A stretch of 64,000 nucleotides of DNA from Atrichornis clamosus (taxonomy: Eukaryota; Chordata; Aves; Passeriformes; Menuridae): contig WBMZ01012699.1 in NCBI GenBank assembly GCA_013400975.1, positions 1 through 64,000 on the forward strand, written 5' to 3'. Both the position numbers and the translations under genes were made by a program. Below the pieces are notes generated by a model. That model was not told where the DNA came from. It did not search any database and saw only the letters and a program-made list of their open reading frames with translations. This document shows positions 26,518-39,008 of this stretch, in pieces (position 1 is the stretch's first letter; every line of letters starts with the position of its first letter).

Positions 26518-29299
26518 GTACAGTCAGCAAGTCGTGCAACTGTACCATTAATGCACCTCAAAAGGGAGGGTTCGTTACTGCTGTCTCACAAAAACACTCG
26601 GGGTGAATTGTGGTCCTCTTGGTCTCCACCACCATAATTTATTTTCTAATTAAGGAGCAGTGTAGGACTTGTAACAACTAACATGAACTCACATGATCTT
26701 CTGTCTACCGACTCCAAAAATTTCAAAGCCAACACCTGTTTGAGGACTGCTAGTATGAGTCTAAATGCAACCATCAAAATGCAGTCTGGTTGTTTCTCAT
26801 GTTACAGTGTACTTCATGTTTGCTTCCTTCTGAAATTCCATTGGACTGAAATATCTTGAGACACCCAAAATTAGTGAATTACTTTGTCATTATTTCCTTT
26901 ATCTAGCCAGTTTGGTGCTCTGTGATAGTGCAAGGCTTTTGCCCACTTTGGCAGCAGTGGTGAATTAATAGTGCACAGAAAAATTATACTGGTAGCTAAA
27001 CTCTAGTTAAAAGTATGTTAAACATGAGGCATTATGCAATTCTGAAAGACAATATCTGAATTATTTTTAATCTTATTCACTCACTTAAAGTGGCACCTCA
27101 AAACAGGTTTATCGAGGAAATTATGCCCAGAAAAAAAGCATTCTTCATTTTCACTGAAATACAAAGAAATCAGAAATATTAGATTCCACACTGCCCTGCA
27201 TTCCTTGGCACTTATCCTGACTGGATGCTAAATCAGACCATTCTAAGTACCTATTTTATAGAAGCATGCATGGATACTCAAGGGAAAAGCAATGGAGAAT
27301 CCAGCACACAGAACCCATTATGGAAACCATGAGGTTTGCTAAGCCAAGAAGTGGTTTCAGTGAGGTGACCCTCAGTCTTCTCATTTCTGTTAATGCTGAC
27401 ACTGACGATCCTTGGATGGAAGAACATAGAAGTTTTGAATGATGGGTTTATGAAGAGAGAGAATCCAACACTTCAGTCAAATACTAGGAAACAGAACACA
27501 GAAGACTGAAGTGACTAGGTAGCTCTTCCAGTCCAAACACGAGGCAAAATGCAGGAGGCATTGTTTCCAGTCATTACAGCCTAGAGACTTGTCCGGAGGA
27601 AAAGCCCAAATGCCCTTTTAAAAGACAACTTTTCCTTTCTGCTGACAAACACAATTAAGTTGTGCAGTTCAATAGCCATAAGAATAGTAATTGTGAAAGA
27701 ACAAACATTTATACAAGGCTAGACTGGGCTTTTTGCTGTTATCCTGCTTCTTACCTTATCCAGAGACCTTGAAGACAGTCCTGAAATAATGACAAATAAC
27801 AGCTCATCTTATAGCAATAATGCATTAAAACTGAATTGGGTAAATGTCAAAAGCAAGAGGGCTTTAGACAGAGAACTGCTTCCGGTGAAGCGTAAGTACA
27901 GAGTTTTTTTGCCTTCTTCTTTTATTAAAGGCAATTAAATTCAGCCCATAATGCTTGCAACATGGAAACCAGCACTTCATCGCTATATTTTACACTAGAA
28001 GTTTTTTTAGGCATTATTGCCAATAGACAGTTTTGCTACTATAGGACACAAGTACATCAACTAGAAATAGATGGGAAGAGAACACCCAGATTGCGAAAAT
28101 TAGAGCATCACTTCTGTGTCTAGAATTTATTGTGGGGTCAGAGGGCACTGTAGAAATTCTGTTCGATTTGTACTTGCAACTGGATATAATAGGATAGGCT
28201 TCATGAAGATATGGATCTCTTTGCCTTTACTGAAGGCTGTCTTTAAAAGTATTATTTTTCAAGGGACATAAATAAATCCCCTTTACAGTGTGACTGTAAT
28301 CAGTTAACTTCACATCTTGATGCTTCCTTCCTCCTGCTTCCAGACTTTGTCTTGTTTACTGAAACTCTTTACTTCTAAGGGTAGACTGTCCCCCAATTTT
28401 TTTTTTTTTTTGTAAAATGGCTGGTACAATGAGACCAAGCACCCTCTTTAAAGGCAACTGTCATGTCAGGGTCCAGTCCTTGCTCAAAATGAAGTTTCTA
28501 GAATATATTCCTTCATGCTAGATGTTTTCATTCATTTTAGCAAAAAGAAAGGCACACACAGATCTTTCTCCTTCTTTCAGAAGCTCTTTACTCATAGATT
28601 CTTTGACTAAATTCTTATTTGAGCCGGAGCTCTGTGTATAGGCTTCTTATTAAATGCCATGTAAAACATAATTACATTGATGCAATATACTATTTTATGA
28701 TTTGTAAAATGTTTATTTTTGTACTGATTGTAAATATTGTGAAGAATAGGCTGGGTCTGCTGTGGAGAAAGCAAAAGCAGCAGTTTGATGTTGTTTGTGT
28801 AATTTCTTCAGTGATCAATGCAAAGACTAACCACAGTCTATAACTTAGTTGACATTAAAAGTTGCTGTTCTTGAGCAAATGTCAGGAACCTGCATTCTTG
28901 GTATAGAGTATCTTGAGTTTGATCTGGACAAAATATCATCATGGGGGCATGGAACCTTAAAACTTGATACTAAAACAAAAAATCACACTCAGGGATAGCA
29001 CCTATCATCATGTCCTGTAATACATATGTGTGATGTACAGAAGAACCTTGTGATATTTAGACAGGAATAAATAAACAGGGAGCAGATATGAGTGTTCTTC
29101 TGTTCTTTACAAGTAACCTCCAGAGGTAATCTCTCTGAATTTATTTGCTTTTGGAGACCTGACTCTAAGCAGGGTCTGACTTCTCATGATTGCTGCAAAG
29201 TACTGTTATGTATTTGATTTAATATGTGAGATATAAGAGATTAGGTGCTTGAGAGCATAAAAACCAGTTAACAACAAGAACCAGGATATAAATGTTGAC

Positions 29300-29640
29300 T
29301 CCAAGCAGATCCAAATGGAAGGAGCTGAGTTGTGGAATACTGTAATATCTGTATTGATTTTGTTTACTTTATCAATATGAGAGGAGGAAAATGCAGTAAA
29401 GTGATGATATGTGCTGATCACACGAAATGGGCGAATCAACAAATACACAATGGGGAAGCAATAAAATTCTCATGGATTTGGCAAAACTAAAATCATGGGC
29501 AGATAAGTGGCTTATGAAATTCAGTTTGGAAAAAGGTAAGAACTAATCTGATAAAATAACAAGAAAAGGGAACTCTATTTTCAATGGACAGAGAAGTGAC
29601 TGATGAAAAGCTTTGCTTTTTAACATTTCAATGGAGAAAC
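29300..29640 (+). mobile_element. CR1-type LINE reverse transcriptase relic
   Basis: Conceptual translation of the plus strand shows the end of a CR1/L3-type reverse transcriptase. Around 29360-29440 one frame gives a segment with F-I-N followed by A-D-H-T-K, a decayed form of the FIND...ADDTK catalytic block, where the second catalytic aspartate is replaced by histidine. A different frame around 29456-29535 then gives L-K-S-W-A-D-K-W-L-M-K-F, which matches the W-x-x-x-x-x-M-K-F-N motif that follows the catalytic block. The change of frame and the lost aspartate show that this copy is dead. The 30 bases near 29580-29610 (M-D-R-E-V-T-D-E-K) fit the next conserved stretch. The ends are approximate. 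It is an old fragment, far more diverged than the CR1 at the right edge of the window. Confidence 0.6.
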
Positions 29641-30326
29641 TGGCATGTAGTAAGCTCAGGTCTCTCTAAAAAAGCTGCCTTCCTGACAGCACATTTTTTT
29701 TCAGCAGTTGCTGCTTTGTGGTAAAAGACACTAGCCAGAAGAGAGAATTGAAAAGAATATATGAATTCCTTCAACTTTTGTCCCATTGACTCCTTCTTAT
29801 ATCGAAAAGGAGAGAAGAAAAAAAGTTTAAGAACTTAAAAGTTACAGGAGATTATGCTAATACCACGCTAGATTAGGTATTATAAAAGTGACATTCATAA
29901 TACATATATCACTGTGATTTAAAAAATGAAACAGAGTTAGGAAAGTAGGATGTGAAGAAGACAACAAGGAGATGTAGATTGGCTAATACCAAATACTTAT
30001 TTAGGCAGTCTGAGAAACAGGGTATACATTTGGAAGGCAGTGAAGAAGATTAACCACATCACTCTTACCGGCTTTACAGAAGAACAAATCCTGAGATATT
30101 GTTGTGAATCCTGTAAACATGCTGTTAAGAGGAAAAGGGAAAAATAAAATCCAAACCCTGACATCTGAGACAGGATTAACTAAGGAATGCAAAATCCCAG
30201 AACTGTCAGGATTATATCGGCAACTACTCACTATTGATATCTTCCAAGCACTGGTAACACCACTTTGACTCCAGACTTTCTGTGCCATGCCAGTAATTGT
30301 AAGAAGCTGTTATTTTTTAATATTTT

Positions 30327-30362
30327 ACTCATCAGTAATACAGTACTCATCAGTAGTACAGT
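30327..30362 (+). repeat. 18-bp tandem duplication
   Basis: The unit actcatcagtaatacagt is followed directly by actcatcagtagtacagt, which differs at a single position. This is a simple two-copy tandem duplication. Confidence 0.9.
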
Positions 30363-30832
30363 TACTGCTGCCACAAGAATGATTTCTGATTAACTTTCCA
30401 TTGTAGCAAGTCTGCCTTCCCAGTTTTCCCCTCTTTCATCCAATTTAAAAATGTTAAAAAGGAAAAAGACCTCCCAGAATTCACTAAGAGAAAGAGAACC
30501 GACATTTCTCTGGCCAACATACCAACAGCAGCAGTCAGAGTATCCAGAGAACACAACAAGGACCTGAACAAACTTCCTCCCTGATATATGCCCCTCTCAT
30601 TGCAAGAGGCACCACACAAGATCAGATCCTGAAATCTTGACATTGCAATAAAACTGACTTTTAATAAAAAATAAAAAATTATTAACAAATACAAGACTCC
30701 AGTAGGGTTCCAAACAAAGAAATATTTGGGGGAGAGAGAGCTCATGAAGGCTTCGCTCTGCTCTTCAGTTATTTTGGGGAAAAGACAAGCATTTTCTCCT
30801 CCAATGATTTCTAAGTCACACACAATTGCCAT
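30362..30832 (-). other. Stop-poor stretch, 156-codon open frame of unknown nature
   Basis: The minus strand holds an open frame of 156 codons starting with ATG. The predicted peptide has one hydrophobic run around residues 46-62 (rich in L, I, F and V), which could be read as a membrane segment. No family is recognisable and there is no codon-level sign of selection visible to me. It lies just downstream of the LINE reverse transcriptase relic, so it may derive from old transposon sequence. I do not assert a gene. Confidence 0.15.
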
Positions 30833-33299
30833 GCAAAGACAGGGTCTCTTTTTACTTCCAACAATGTTAAGCTTATTTGGACCAAAAATACCTGTGAGGA
30901 CTTCCCATTTAATAACTAATTATTACCAGTAATGGTTTGTTGGTTTGCTTTCACAAGCCATTACAGTCAAACTGATCCTAAAGTCTATGATGCCCTTGTA
31001 ACATCTTCAGCATCACCTGAAAAGAGAGAACCAGTGAAACTTGGCCAAAAATGCTTCTCATTTTTTTCATACAATCAGCAGAAGCAAAGGTTGTCATCAC
31101 ATACACACACAGAGTATTGCAAATTTTTAAAAATTCTGTGGATAACAAGACTACTGCTAGAGGCTGAATACTAATTTCCTGAAATCAAAGTAAAATATAA
31201 AGCAACCCTCATAGCTGCTAATTTGACAGCTGGTCATTTCCTCTAACCTGATAAAGAATTCTTGGGCTGAGACAGCTTTTAGAAATGCAAAAAGGTACAT
31301 TCCTGTAGGAGGCAACACAGCAGCAGGGCTTCAGGATGGAACCTGATCTTTATTTAATAGACTGGCAGCTATGAGAGAGAACTCCAGCCCATTTGCAAAT
31401 GTGCCTGTAGCTAACGAGTGCATGTGCAGCTCAGAAGGGTTACAGATCTCCACATAAAATTCTGACCTAAAGCTAACACTCAGTTTAGAACCGAACCAAG
31501 GGGGGAGGGCATGTGTAAATAATTCATAAGAATTTTAATTGATATTTCTTTTCTGTGGCAAAAAGCCCATTAGCATTACGGGTGATTACCTGTTTTTTAA
31601 TCACTCTTTGTGTTATACTTTGCATTATATCCACTACCCAGTCCTGTTATCTAGAACAATCTAATGACTAATTCTACAACAGCACTTGCAGTCACACAAA
31701 TAGTACTGTTTTCTTCAGTGGAGTTACACCAGTAAAGGCAAATTACCAGTAAGAATATGCTGCACAATACCTTAATTCTGAGACAAAACATGCCCACATT
31801 TTTTGTATTCTGAAGTCCATCTGTTTTCCACACCACTAATTACAGGGTTAGATATTATATAATTCAGGGGCAGTTGATCCTACTGCTTATTCAGATGAGA
31901 CTGCTGTCACAGCAACAGTGAAGGAACAGTAGAGCACAGTACATTTATACACATTTTCACCCACCCCAACTTGTAATAAGAGCATTTTACCAGTGTTATT
32001 AAGACTACCCTCTAAGCATCATCCTGTGGATATATTGTAACATATCAGTGTCTTTTTAAAGCCTAAATGTAGCTTTTTCTTAACCTTTCAGAAAACACAG
32101 TAGTGGTAGTTTAATGCCAGCTAAAGTTAAAATGATAAAGCAGCTCAGGGAGAGGTAAAGCCAAAATAGCAGTAAAATATCTACCTTGATTGTATCAGTT
32201 CAGCAGGTAAGTCTATTCATTGCTCCCTGGTGTTGACCATCTTTTTCCAGAAGCAGCACTTCTATGTAAATAACATTTCACTCAGAGTATATAATTAATA
32301 CATGTCACCAACTTTGCCTGCAGTCTAAAGTCACATCAAGGCAGAATGGGAAGGGATATTAGAAAAAGATTTAAGGTATTAATATTTGTCCCCAAATGCA
32401 ATCGTATGTGTTGACAGATTTCAAAAGTCCTTCTGGAAACCTCTGCCAAGGCTCTAGCCCATTCCTCCCCCTGCTCTGCACAAGTCTGCACTAGGAAAAG
32501 CTGGTGAAAATTAGAGCCTAGGACATACTGGTAACCATTCTGCTCATGCATAGCTTCCAGAATACCCTGAGTTCCCAAATTTTCTCTCTTGTCCAAGTCA
32601 CACCCCTAAAAATACAAGATCTATGCCATTGTACAAGATGAGGTTCTTAATGTAAGTATTACGTGTGCACCAAAAAAAGCTGCAAGAGAAGAACAGGAAC
32701 ACATAAATAATAACCAAAAGCAAAAATAAAACAGTGAACAGTGCAATCCTAGGGGTAAAAAGCTCTTTCTCTTTGAGGATTCTTAACATAATAGCTGCAA
32801 TGAGTCAGAAGTGAATTTTCTCAGTAAAATTAATACATTAATGCAAGTCATTGTATCCACAGTGATTAACGTAGGCTGATCAGTTCTGCATGCTGATTTA
32901 CAAACAATGGCCCAATAAGTCCATAGGTAACTAAATCTCTGAGTATCTCCAACTACTATGAAAATAACTCACTTGCCTCAAGTTGTGCGTGTCCTTAACA
33001 GCTTGTAAGAGTAGAGACTGAACAACAAATTACATTCCTTGTGCTCCTGTGGATGAGCATGGAACTCGTTTACCTTCATACATCAACACAACACAGCCAT
33101 TCGGGCGAGAGAGTGTCTGACCTCATGATACTACAGGGAGAACTGCAGGTAGGGTGATTAAAACTACTCAGATGGAATGCGTTTTAAAATATGAAGCTTA
33201 TAAATTATATAGTCTTGTCAATGCCACGGGGACAGACTACACAGCAACCTTCGTACACCTACTCTCATTTTCACACAGCCATGGTTTGAAGGTAAAAGT

Positions 33300-33870
33300 T
33301 TGAATCCTGGTCTCAGGCAGAAGGGAAGGCAGAGGGGTGGATTTCCTGCCACAACCTTGGTAACGAGGGGAGAGAAGGAAACAAAACCATGGGTATAATC
33401 AAGCTAAAAGCATTTCTTTTAGCTACAATATTAATTGCGCCCAAATTAAAAGGATAATTTTGTAATCTGACTGCTAGCCGATTAGCAGCAAAGTACCGGA
33501 CTGCCATCTACTGGCACTAGTCGATCTCACCGAGAATGAAACACAGTAGTGAAATGTATTTTTGGAGGTTCCTGCAGCACTTGGCTCTCGGCATACCTGC
33601 CGGTGGTACCATGCCAAAATATCTGCGCTGGGCTGCACGGCCAAGGCACGTTCTGCCCACAGCATTACACGCATCAGGAAATACAAAGGCTCTGATCCAT
33701 TCTGACGTGTGCTGCAAACACAGCAGGGGCCAGCTTAAGTTCCGACAGAAAACCAAGAGCAAACTACGGAAACAGACCGAATGTCTGCTCGCATCTGCAG
33801 GACTTGCAGCAGGTTCTTGTACCCAGCTAGTACACAAATTCAGCAAAACAAAAATGGATTAATCAGCCTG
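33300..33870. other. CpG-enriched segment
   Basis: CpG dinucleotides are visibly denser here than in flanking DNA, for example in ctcggc, tgccgg, tgcgct, cacggcc, gcacgtt, gacgtg, tccgac, accgaa and ctcgca between about 33520 and 33800. Overlapping frames of 64-109 codons are open on both strands, which fits a higher GC content reducing stop codons. No protein family is recognisable. A perfect CTCF-core match lies inside it at 33501-33514. It could be a small regulatory island or a lncRNA exon or promoter. It does not reach the density of a strong housekeeping CpG island. Confidence 0.45.
33501..33514 (-). promoter_or_regulatory. CTCF-core match (14 of 14)
   Basis: The minus strand reads CCAGTAGATGGCAG, which satisfies every position of the CTCF core CCASYAGRKGGCRS. 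CTCF is a zinc-finger protein that anchors chromatin loops and insulators and is well conserved in birds. The site sits at the left part of a CpG-enriched segment, a setting in which CTCF sites are often used. The match is seen directly; in vivo binding is inferred. Confidence 0.55.
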
Positions 33871-36384
33871 AAGACCACTTTTTTTAATCAGGAAAAGTAG
33901 CATCTTTTAATACACATTCCACACAAGTTCAACTCACTGTTTTTTCTGACTCTGTGAATAACTTCTAAGGCACGTTAACTTAAAGATACTCTAAATTCAT
34001 TAGCTCTTTTGGCCCAAAAAAGTTTCATGCCAAGAAAATCAATAGTGCATACATTTTCTTCTGGTATTCCCTAGGGTCTTCCTTTAACTATAAAATCCTT
34101 TATGGCTAAAATTAGGCTGCCCAATTTTTCCATTACTTCCTCATTCTCATTACATACTAAAACATCCATTCAGCACTTTTTTTCTTCTGCTAAAGAAACA
34201 GAAAGTCATCTGTTCAGTGAAATTTACTGCTTGCTTTTTTTTCCTGAGTTCACAAAAGATTGTTGTGCATTTTGCATTAGGTCCTTATTACCAAGTAATG
34301 ATGGCTTGCTAATTAAATTGGGTTTTAATGGCACAGTTAAATTCTAATTTATGTTTTTGGAGCTTTGTTTAATTCATTTAGTTAAAATGTAATCACTTTC
34401 TCACTTTTATCTTATATTACATAGAACAAAACAATAGCGACTCCTCATATTCAGCTGATTTGCCTTTATTAAATCTGGTTACTTATTGCATTTCCCTGAG
34501 AAACTTTTTTCTCTACTGTAGGCTGATCTGAAGGGAGGAAGCAGGGGACAAACTGTGTAACTTCTTTGGATTCAGCTCCTTGAAGGAGTCAATCAGAACA
34601 CTTACTGCCACTCACTGGGGTCCCACTGCACATATCACTTGTACACACGTAATCCTTAGAGGCATCACTCTTACAGATTACAGATTTTTTGCAACAGTTA
34701 TGCATGAAAACAGACAAGTAAAAAAAAACCAAACCATAACAGCTCTTTACTTTTCCTTCTTTGGCTGTGAAAAACTGGCCCCAAGGGAGTCTGTTACCAG
34801 CAACCTTCAGAGGCGCTACTTTGGAGGACTGAAATGAGACTTTACGAATTATTTTCTTCCCTATATCCTATCAGGTCATGTTCTGCCCTATTTTCTTTTC
34901 TTTTGTGATAAAAGCTCTTTTATAGGCAATCCACCTGTTCAGCAAGAGGTTATTCCATACATAGTGTAAGGTACAGTTGATCTAACTATAAGGAGTTCGT
35001 AGAAAACAGAGTGCTAGAGATGATTTCACCCAGGAATTAATGTAGTTCTACAGCATATCTAGAGAAAGATGTCTTATTGGGTGGGTAAATTAAAACACTG
35101 AGGCAAAGAAGCTTTCGAAAGTTGTATCCTAAATATCTGTTAAGAAATATATTCTACACTTCCAAAGTATTCATTTTGACTTAACAAGTGGTTTTTTTGT
35201 CCACAAAACAAGTTACCCTTGCCATCAATCACATGTATTTTTAAAGGCCTTCATCTCTGCCTTTCCATAACTTCTGCTTTCCAAATTTAAATAAATAAAT
35301 GTAAACGGGCTTTAGTTTAACGCTTTAAAACAATCCAAACAAGTATATGAAAACTAAAAAAAAAATCTGTCTTCTCTTACCTGTGTACTGCAGGCTGTTC
35401 AGGCCTGGAGAGAAAACGTGTTGCAGATGTTTGAAGAGACCATGAGCCGCAGAGGTCTGTTCCCTGCTATGGTGACAACACCCTGAATAACCCACCAGAA
35501 GACAGATCCCTTTCTGGTACTCTGCTTCCTCCACTTTGTTATCTGCAGCCTGCTAACACCAAATTTTACTTTCCAGTCTATTGAAAAGGGTGGCTCGTTT
35601 TTTTTACAAACCAATCATTATATACGTATAAGTCAAATGAAAAAGCACTGACATTTAAACTACCACTATCATAAAATAGAAACTATTGCATATAAATAAT
35701 CCTGATTAACTATAGAAAGAATAGCAACTTTTTGATTTACATGTTTTGGTATAATTTCATTTCAGGTTCAATATCTTCTGATGTCATTTCTAGAAGTGAC
35801 TCTGGAGAGTCCTTCAAACTGAATTAACCCTGTGCAATCTGCTGCTCCTCAGACACCAGTAAAAGATGTTTCTGGATGCATGTGATATAAGGAAAGACCC
35901 TAAAATTAATTACAGGTCTACACACAGTATAAGGACAGCTGCAATATTTTCACTTTTTTTTTGATGTTACAAACCTTCAGAGGACAGCTTCTGTGGTTTA
36001 GGATTCATAGGTGTAAATTCAGTTTTGTATGACGTTGCATGTTAAATGTCTTTAACATGGCACTCTTAAAAAAAAGCCAAAACCAAATGATAATTTTCAG
36101 TACAGATATGCAGGGGAAAAAACTTAAGGTTTTTGTCTTAATCTTGAATTATGATCAAAACTGCTAATTTTGGAAGAATTTGCATTTTTTACAACTACAT
36201 AACGTTCATCTCTAAAATTATCCAAATACCCATCTCAGTGATTACCTTTAACAATACTATCAATAGACAGAAGATTATCAATAATCATTTGTTAACGTTG
36301 TTTTAAAAGTTAAAATTTGCTTAGAAGTAAGAGAATCTGACGTACTTCCGTGAATATATTTCTGATAAATCATAGGAGCAAAAT
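33871..36384. other. AT-rich noncoding spacer
   Basis: No gene or repeat was recognised. The part around 34340-34500 is low in simple repeats and has a mixed composition that I associate with conserved noncoding DNA, but this cannot be tested here. Confidence 0.4.
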
Positions 36385-36392
36385 ACCTTTTC

Positions 36393-36478
36393 CAAATATA
36401 TTTTAATATTTTTTAAATTTAATTTTTAAATTAATTTAATTTTTTATTTACATATTTAATAAAGTTCAAATATATTTT
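36393..36478. repeat. AT block flanked by 12-bp direct repeats
   Basis: The word caaatatatttt occurs at 36393-36404 and again at 36467-36478. Between the copies is a run made almost only of A and T with self-complementary words such as aaatttaatttttaaatta. The direct repeats could be remnants of a small duplication or simply a product of the low complexity. Such blocks melt easily and resemble matrix-attachment DNA. Confidence 0.6.
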
Positions 36479-37925
36479 CAGTATGTAGGAGACGACATTA
36501 ATTTGGTTAGTTTTGACAGCTTTAACTTATTTCTAATAGGCACAGTGGTTTTCCAGTTACACACTATGATTGAAGTTTTACAAAACTGTTCAAGATGAAT
36601 ATTCTAGGAAAAAAAAAAAATCTTTTGTGGAGAGAAAATTATAATTAATGTACTCAGACCAAAACTTTTCTCACCTGTTTGCTGCTGAATACAGCAGCTG
36701 AACATTGTCTCTTACAAGACAGTTGCATAATTACTATGACTGACCACTACAGATTTCAATTACGATATCATGATCAGTGCCAAGAATAAAAAAGGAAATT
36801 TTGTAGAAGAAATCCATAGGAAATAAACCAGACTGACAACAGACTAGAATTCAATTTTGCTGAAGTGATACTGAAATAGGGAATAGTAGCAGTACATTGA
36901 TTAAGTTTCAAAGTGCTGCATTACTAATACTGTCTCATGAACCTGTGTGCTCTGTCATCACCATGGAAACAGGATCATCAGAACAATCCAGAGAGCATAC
37001 AACACTACAAACTGTTCATTTACATTTGTGATAGACGCCAAAATGATTTGGGATTTAATACGCCCAAATTTTTTCTTATAGTGCACGGAGGAAAATTAAG
37101 CCCAGAACCATAAGTGAAGTTCATAAACAAAAGTTTTCAGAAAAGAAAAGGGGAAAATGCTCTCAGTATTTCAGATATACAGATTTATCTCAGATTTTAT
37201 AATAAGAATTTCTTCTCTTCAAAATTCTCATGATCTGATCATGTTACTGAAAACAACATACTGTTGAGGTCTTGTGCTGCTGCATCCAAACAGAAATGCT
37301 ATTATTTTAATCTTAGTTACATCTACTCTGTAGCTGAAGTGGTCTTCATATTCTAGGCTTTAATTCCACCTTTTAAATATGAGTAGCTTGCTCAAAAATG
37401 TAGATACTAAACTTAGAATCACCTCTAGCTTGTAGATATTTATATCTGAGGTATCACGATGCACAGATTATCACAGACTTCAAGGATCTTTAAAAGCATC
37501 AGCATTTATGTCCTCAGGCTCTTAATTCTGAGCAAAGTATAAGACAGGTGTGTAACAACCTCCTGGACACTGCATTCACTCTCCATGCAAGTAGGAAGTT
37601 GCAGCCAACATCACCCTTTTGTGAGAGGAGGATGTTCACATGAACATGCTTACAGCATCGTTCCACATGTTACAGTACAAGAAACGCAGATGCAAATTAA
37701 AATAAAATGTGAAAAGCGGCTAAGAAAAGGTATCTAGGAACTGTAGCCTATTCCAGAAAGACTACATGCTCTCTGTTTTAAGCATAGAGTATTACAACAT
37801 GCAAAGAGCTATTATACCAGTGGCATCGTTAGGTTTATGAGTAAGCAATATTTCACTTGGAATAATCATAGAAAAGGGATTCCAGTTGACAGAATTGAAA
37901 TTATTTTCAAAACATCATTTTGACT

Positions 37926-37940
37926 CCCCCCCCAAAAAAA
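37926..37940 (+). repeat. C8 followed by A7
   Basis: Eight C residues (37926-37933) run directly into seven A residues. This is a simple mononucleotide pair. Confidence 0.9.
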
Positions 37941-38990
37941 TCTAAGGAATTTATTTGCAAATGTGATGTTAAAAGTGTGGATTTTCTAAAAAAAGCCTTG
38001 CAGAGTACTGCAGTGATCTGGGCTGAAATTATCATCCCATTATGAGCACCATTCTCAACTACATTTTCTCAACTCCTTCTCTAAATCATCCCTTTTGAGA
38101 GAAGAGATTTACAGTCATGGTACTACAAAGGCCAACTTTATGGAGAAAACTTGATAAAAAGAACAAATAAATTTCAAAACTTCAGCAAAGTATGTTTTAA
38201 TATCACATATTATAGCCATTAACCTGCATTCTATACTTGTGTGCTCTAGAACAGGAATTTGCAGAGAGATTTCTCCATTGGGCACCACTGAAACCCAGCC
38301 ATTTCACATGCACTAACCTGATGTAGGTATTCAGTGCTCTGCAGTCACAGAATATGTCTGGCAAAATAAGAAACTCTCTGTTAGGGCTGAAGTGGGGGAA
38401 AAGAGGAGGGGCAAAAAGAGGAGGGCCATGAGGGAGAGTGTTTTCTTCTGAGCTCATTGGTTTTTTAATGGCAATTATTCCCAATGCCTGATGAAACTGA
38501 AATGCCACTACTGTAGATCCTGGAGAGAGAGATTAAAAGGCAAGTGAAGCAGTCAGGGGCACAAAATAAAGATATCAAATCCATTTCAGCTCCACAAACA
38601 TGGCATGGGAACAGAGATGGGCTTATTAGTCATGTATTTGTACACGACAACACTGATAATTCAGTGGTTTATATATTAACAGGAAACTCAAGCCAGAACA
38701 ATCAGACATGCCAACATTATAAAATCCATCAAACTGAACTCAAGCAAACACACAAAAAGAATAGAAGTAATGACCAGATTAAGCAATATTAAAGAGAAAA
38801 CACTTAAATGTAGTTCAGAGCCATTACAAGGTAGTACTGGCCTACACTCATCTGCTCTTTTGAACAATGAGAGAAAGAGAAATGCTGCATTTTCCAAATG
38901 TGAAATTACAACCGTTCACAAACCTGATTACAAATTAATATCGCCAGCTTCATTTTCCCGAAAAATAGAAAATTCATGGACAAGAAGGTG

Positions 38991-39008
38991 ATTATTATTA
39001 TTATTATT
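38991..39008 (+). repeat. (ATT)6 microsatellite
   Basis: Six uninterrupted ATT units are flanked by gaaggtg and tgtggtg. It is a candidate length-variable marker. Confidence 0.95.

Larger units (their letters stand above)
20001..29299. other. Noncoding spacer, slightly GC-richer at 23-27 kb
   Basis: No gene was recognised. Overlapping frames on both strands at 23286-23961 and 25130-25403 are under 90 codons and look like shadows of base composition. The segment contains a G9 run at 21881-21889, a T15 run at 28397-28411, a CTCF-like site at 25783-25796 and one weak exon candidate at 26271-26517. Confidence 0.5.
29641..33299. other. AT-rich noncoding spacer
   Basis: Apart from the tandem duplication and the open frame described separately, I see nothing identifiable here. 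Short frames on both strands (for example 30001-30288 minus and 32336-32596 minus) have no recognisable homology. Confidence 0.45.

Noticed and set aside
27490..27545. Possible CR1 3' end (gactaggtagctcttcc)
   Set aside because: Only a short resemblance to the gactagatgac...ttcc motif; no terminal ATTCTATG-type repeats and no upstream CR1 body.
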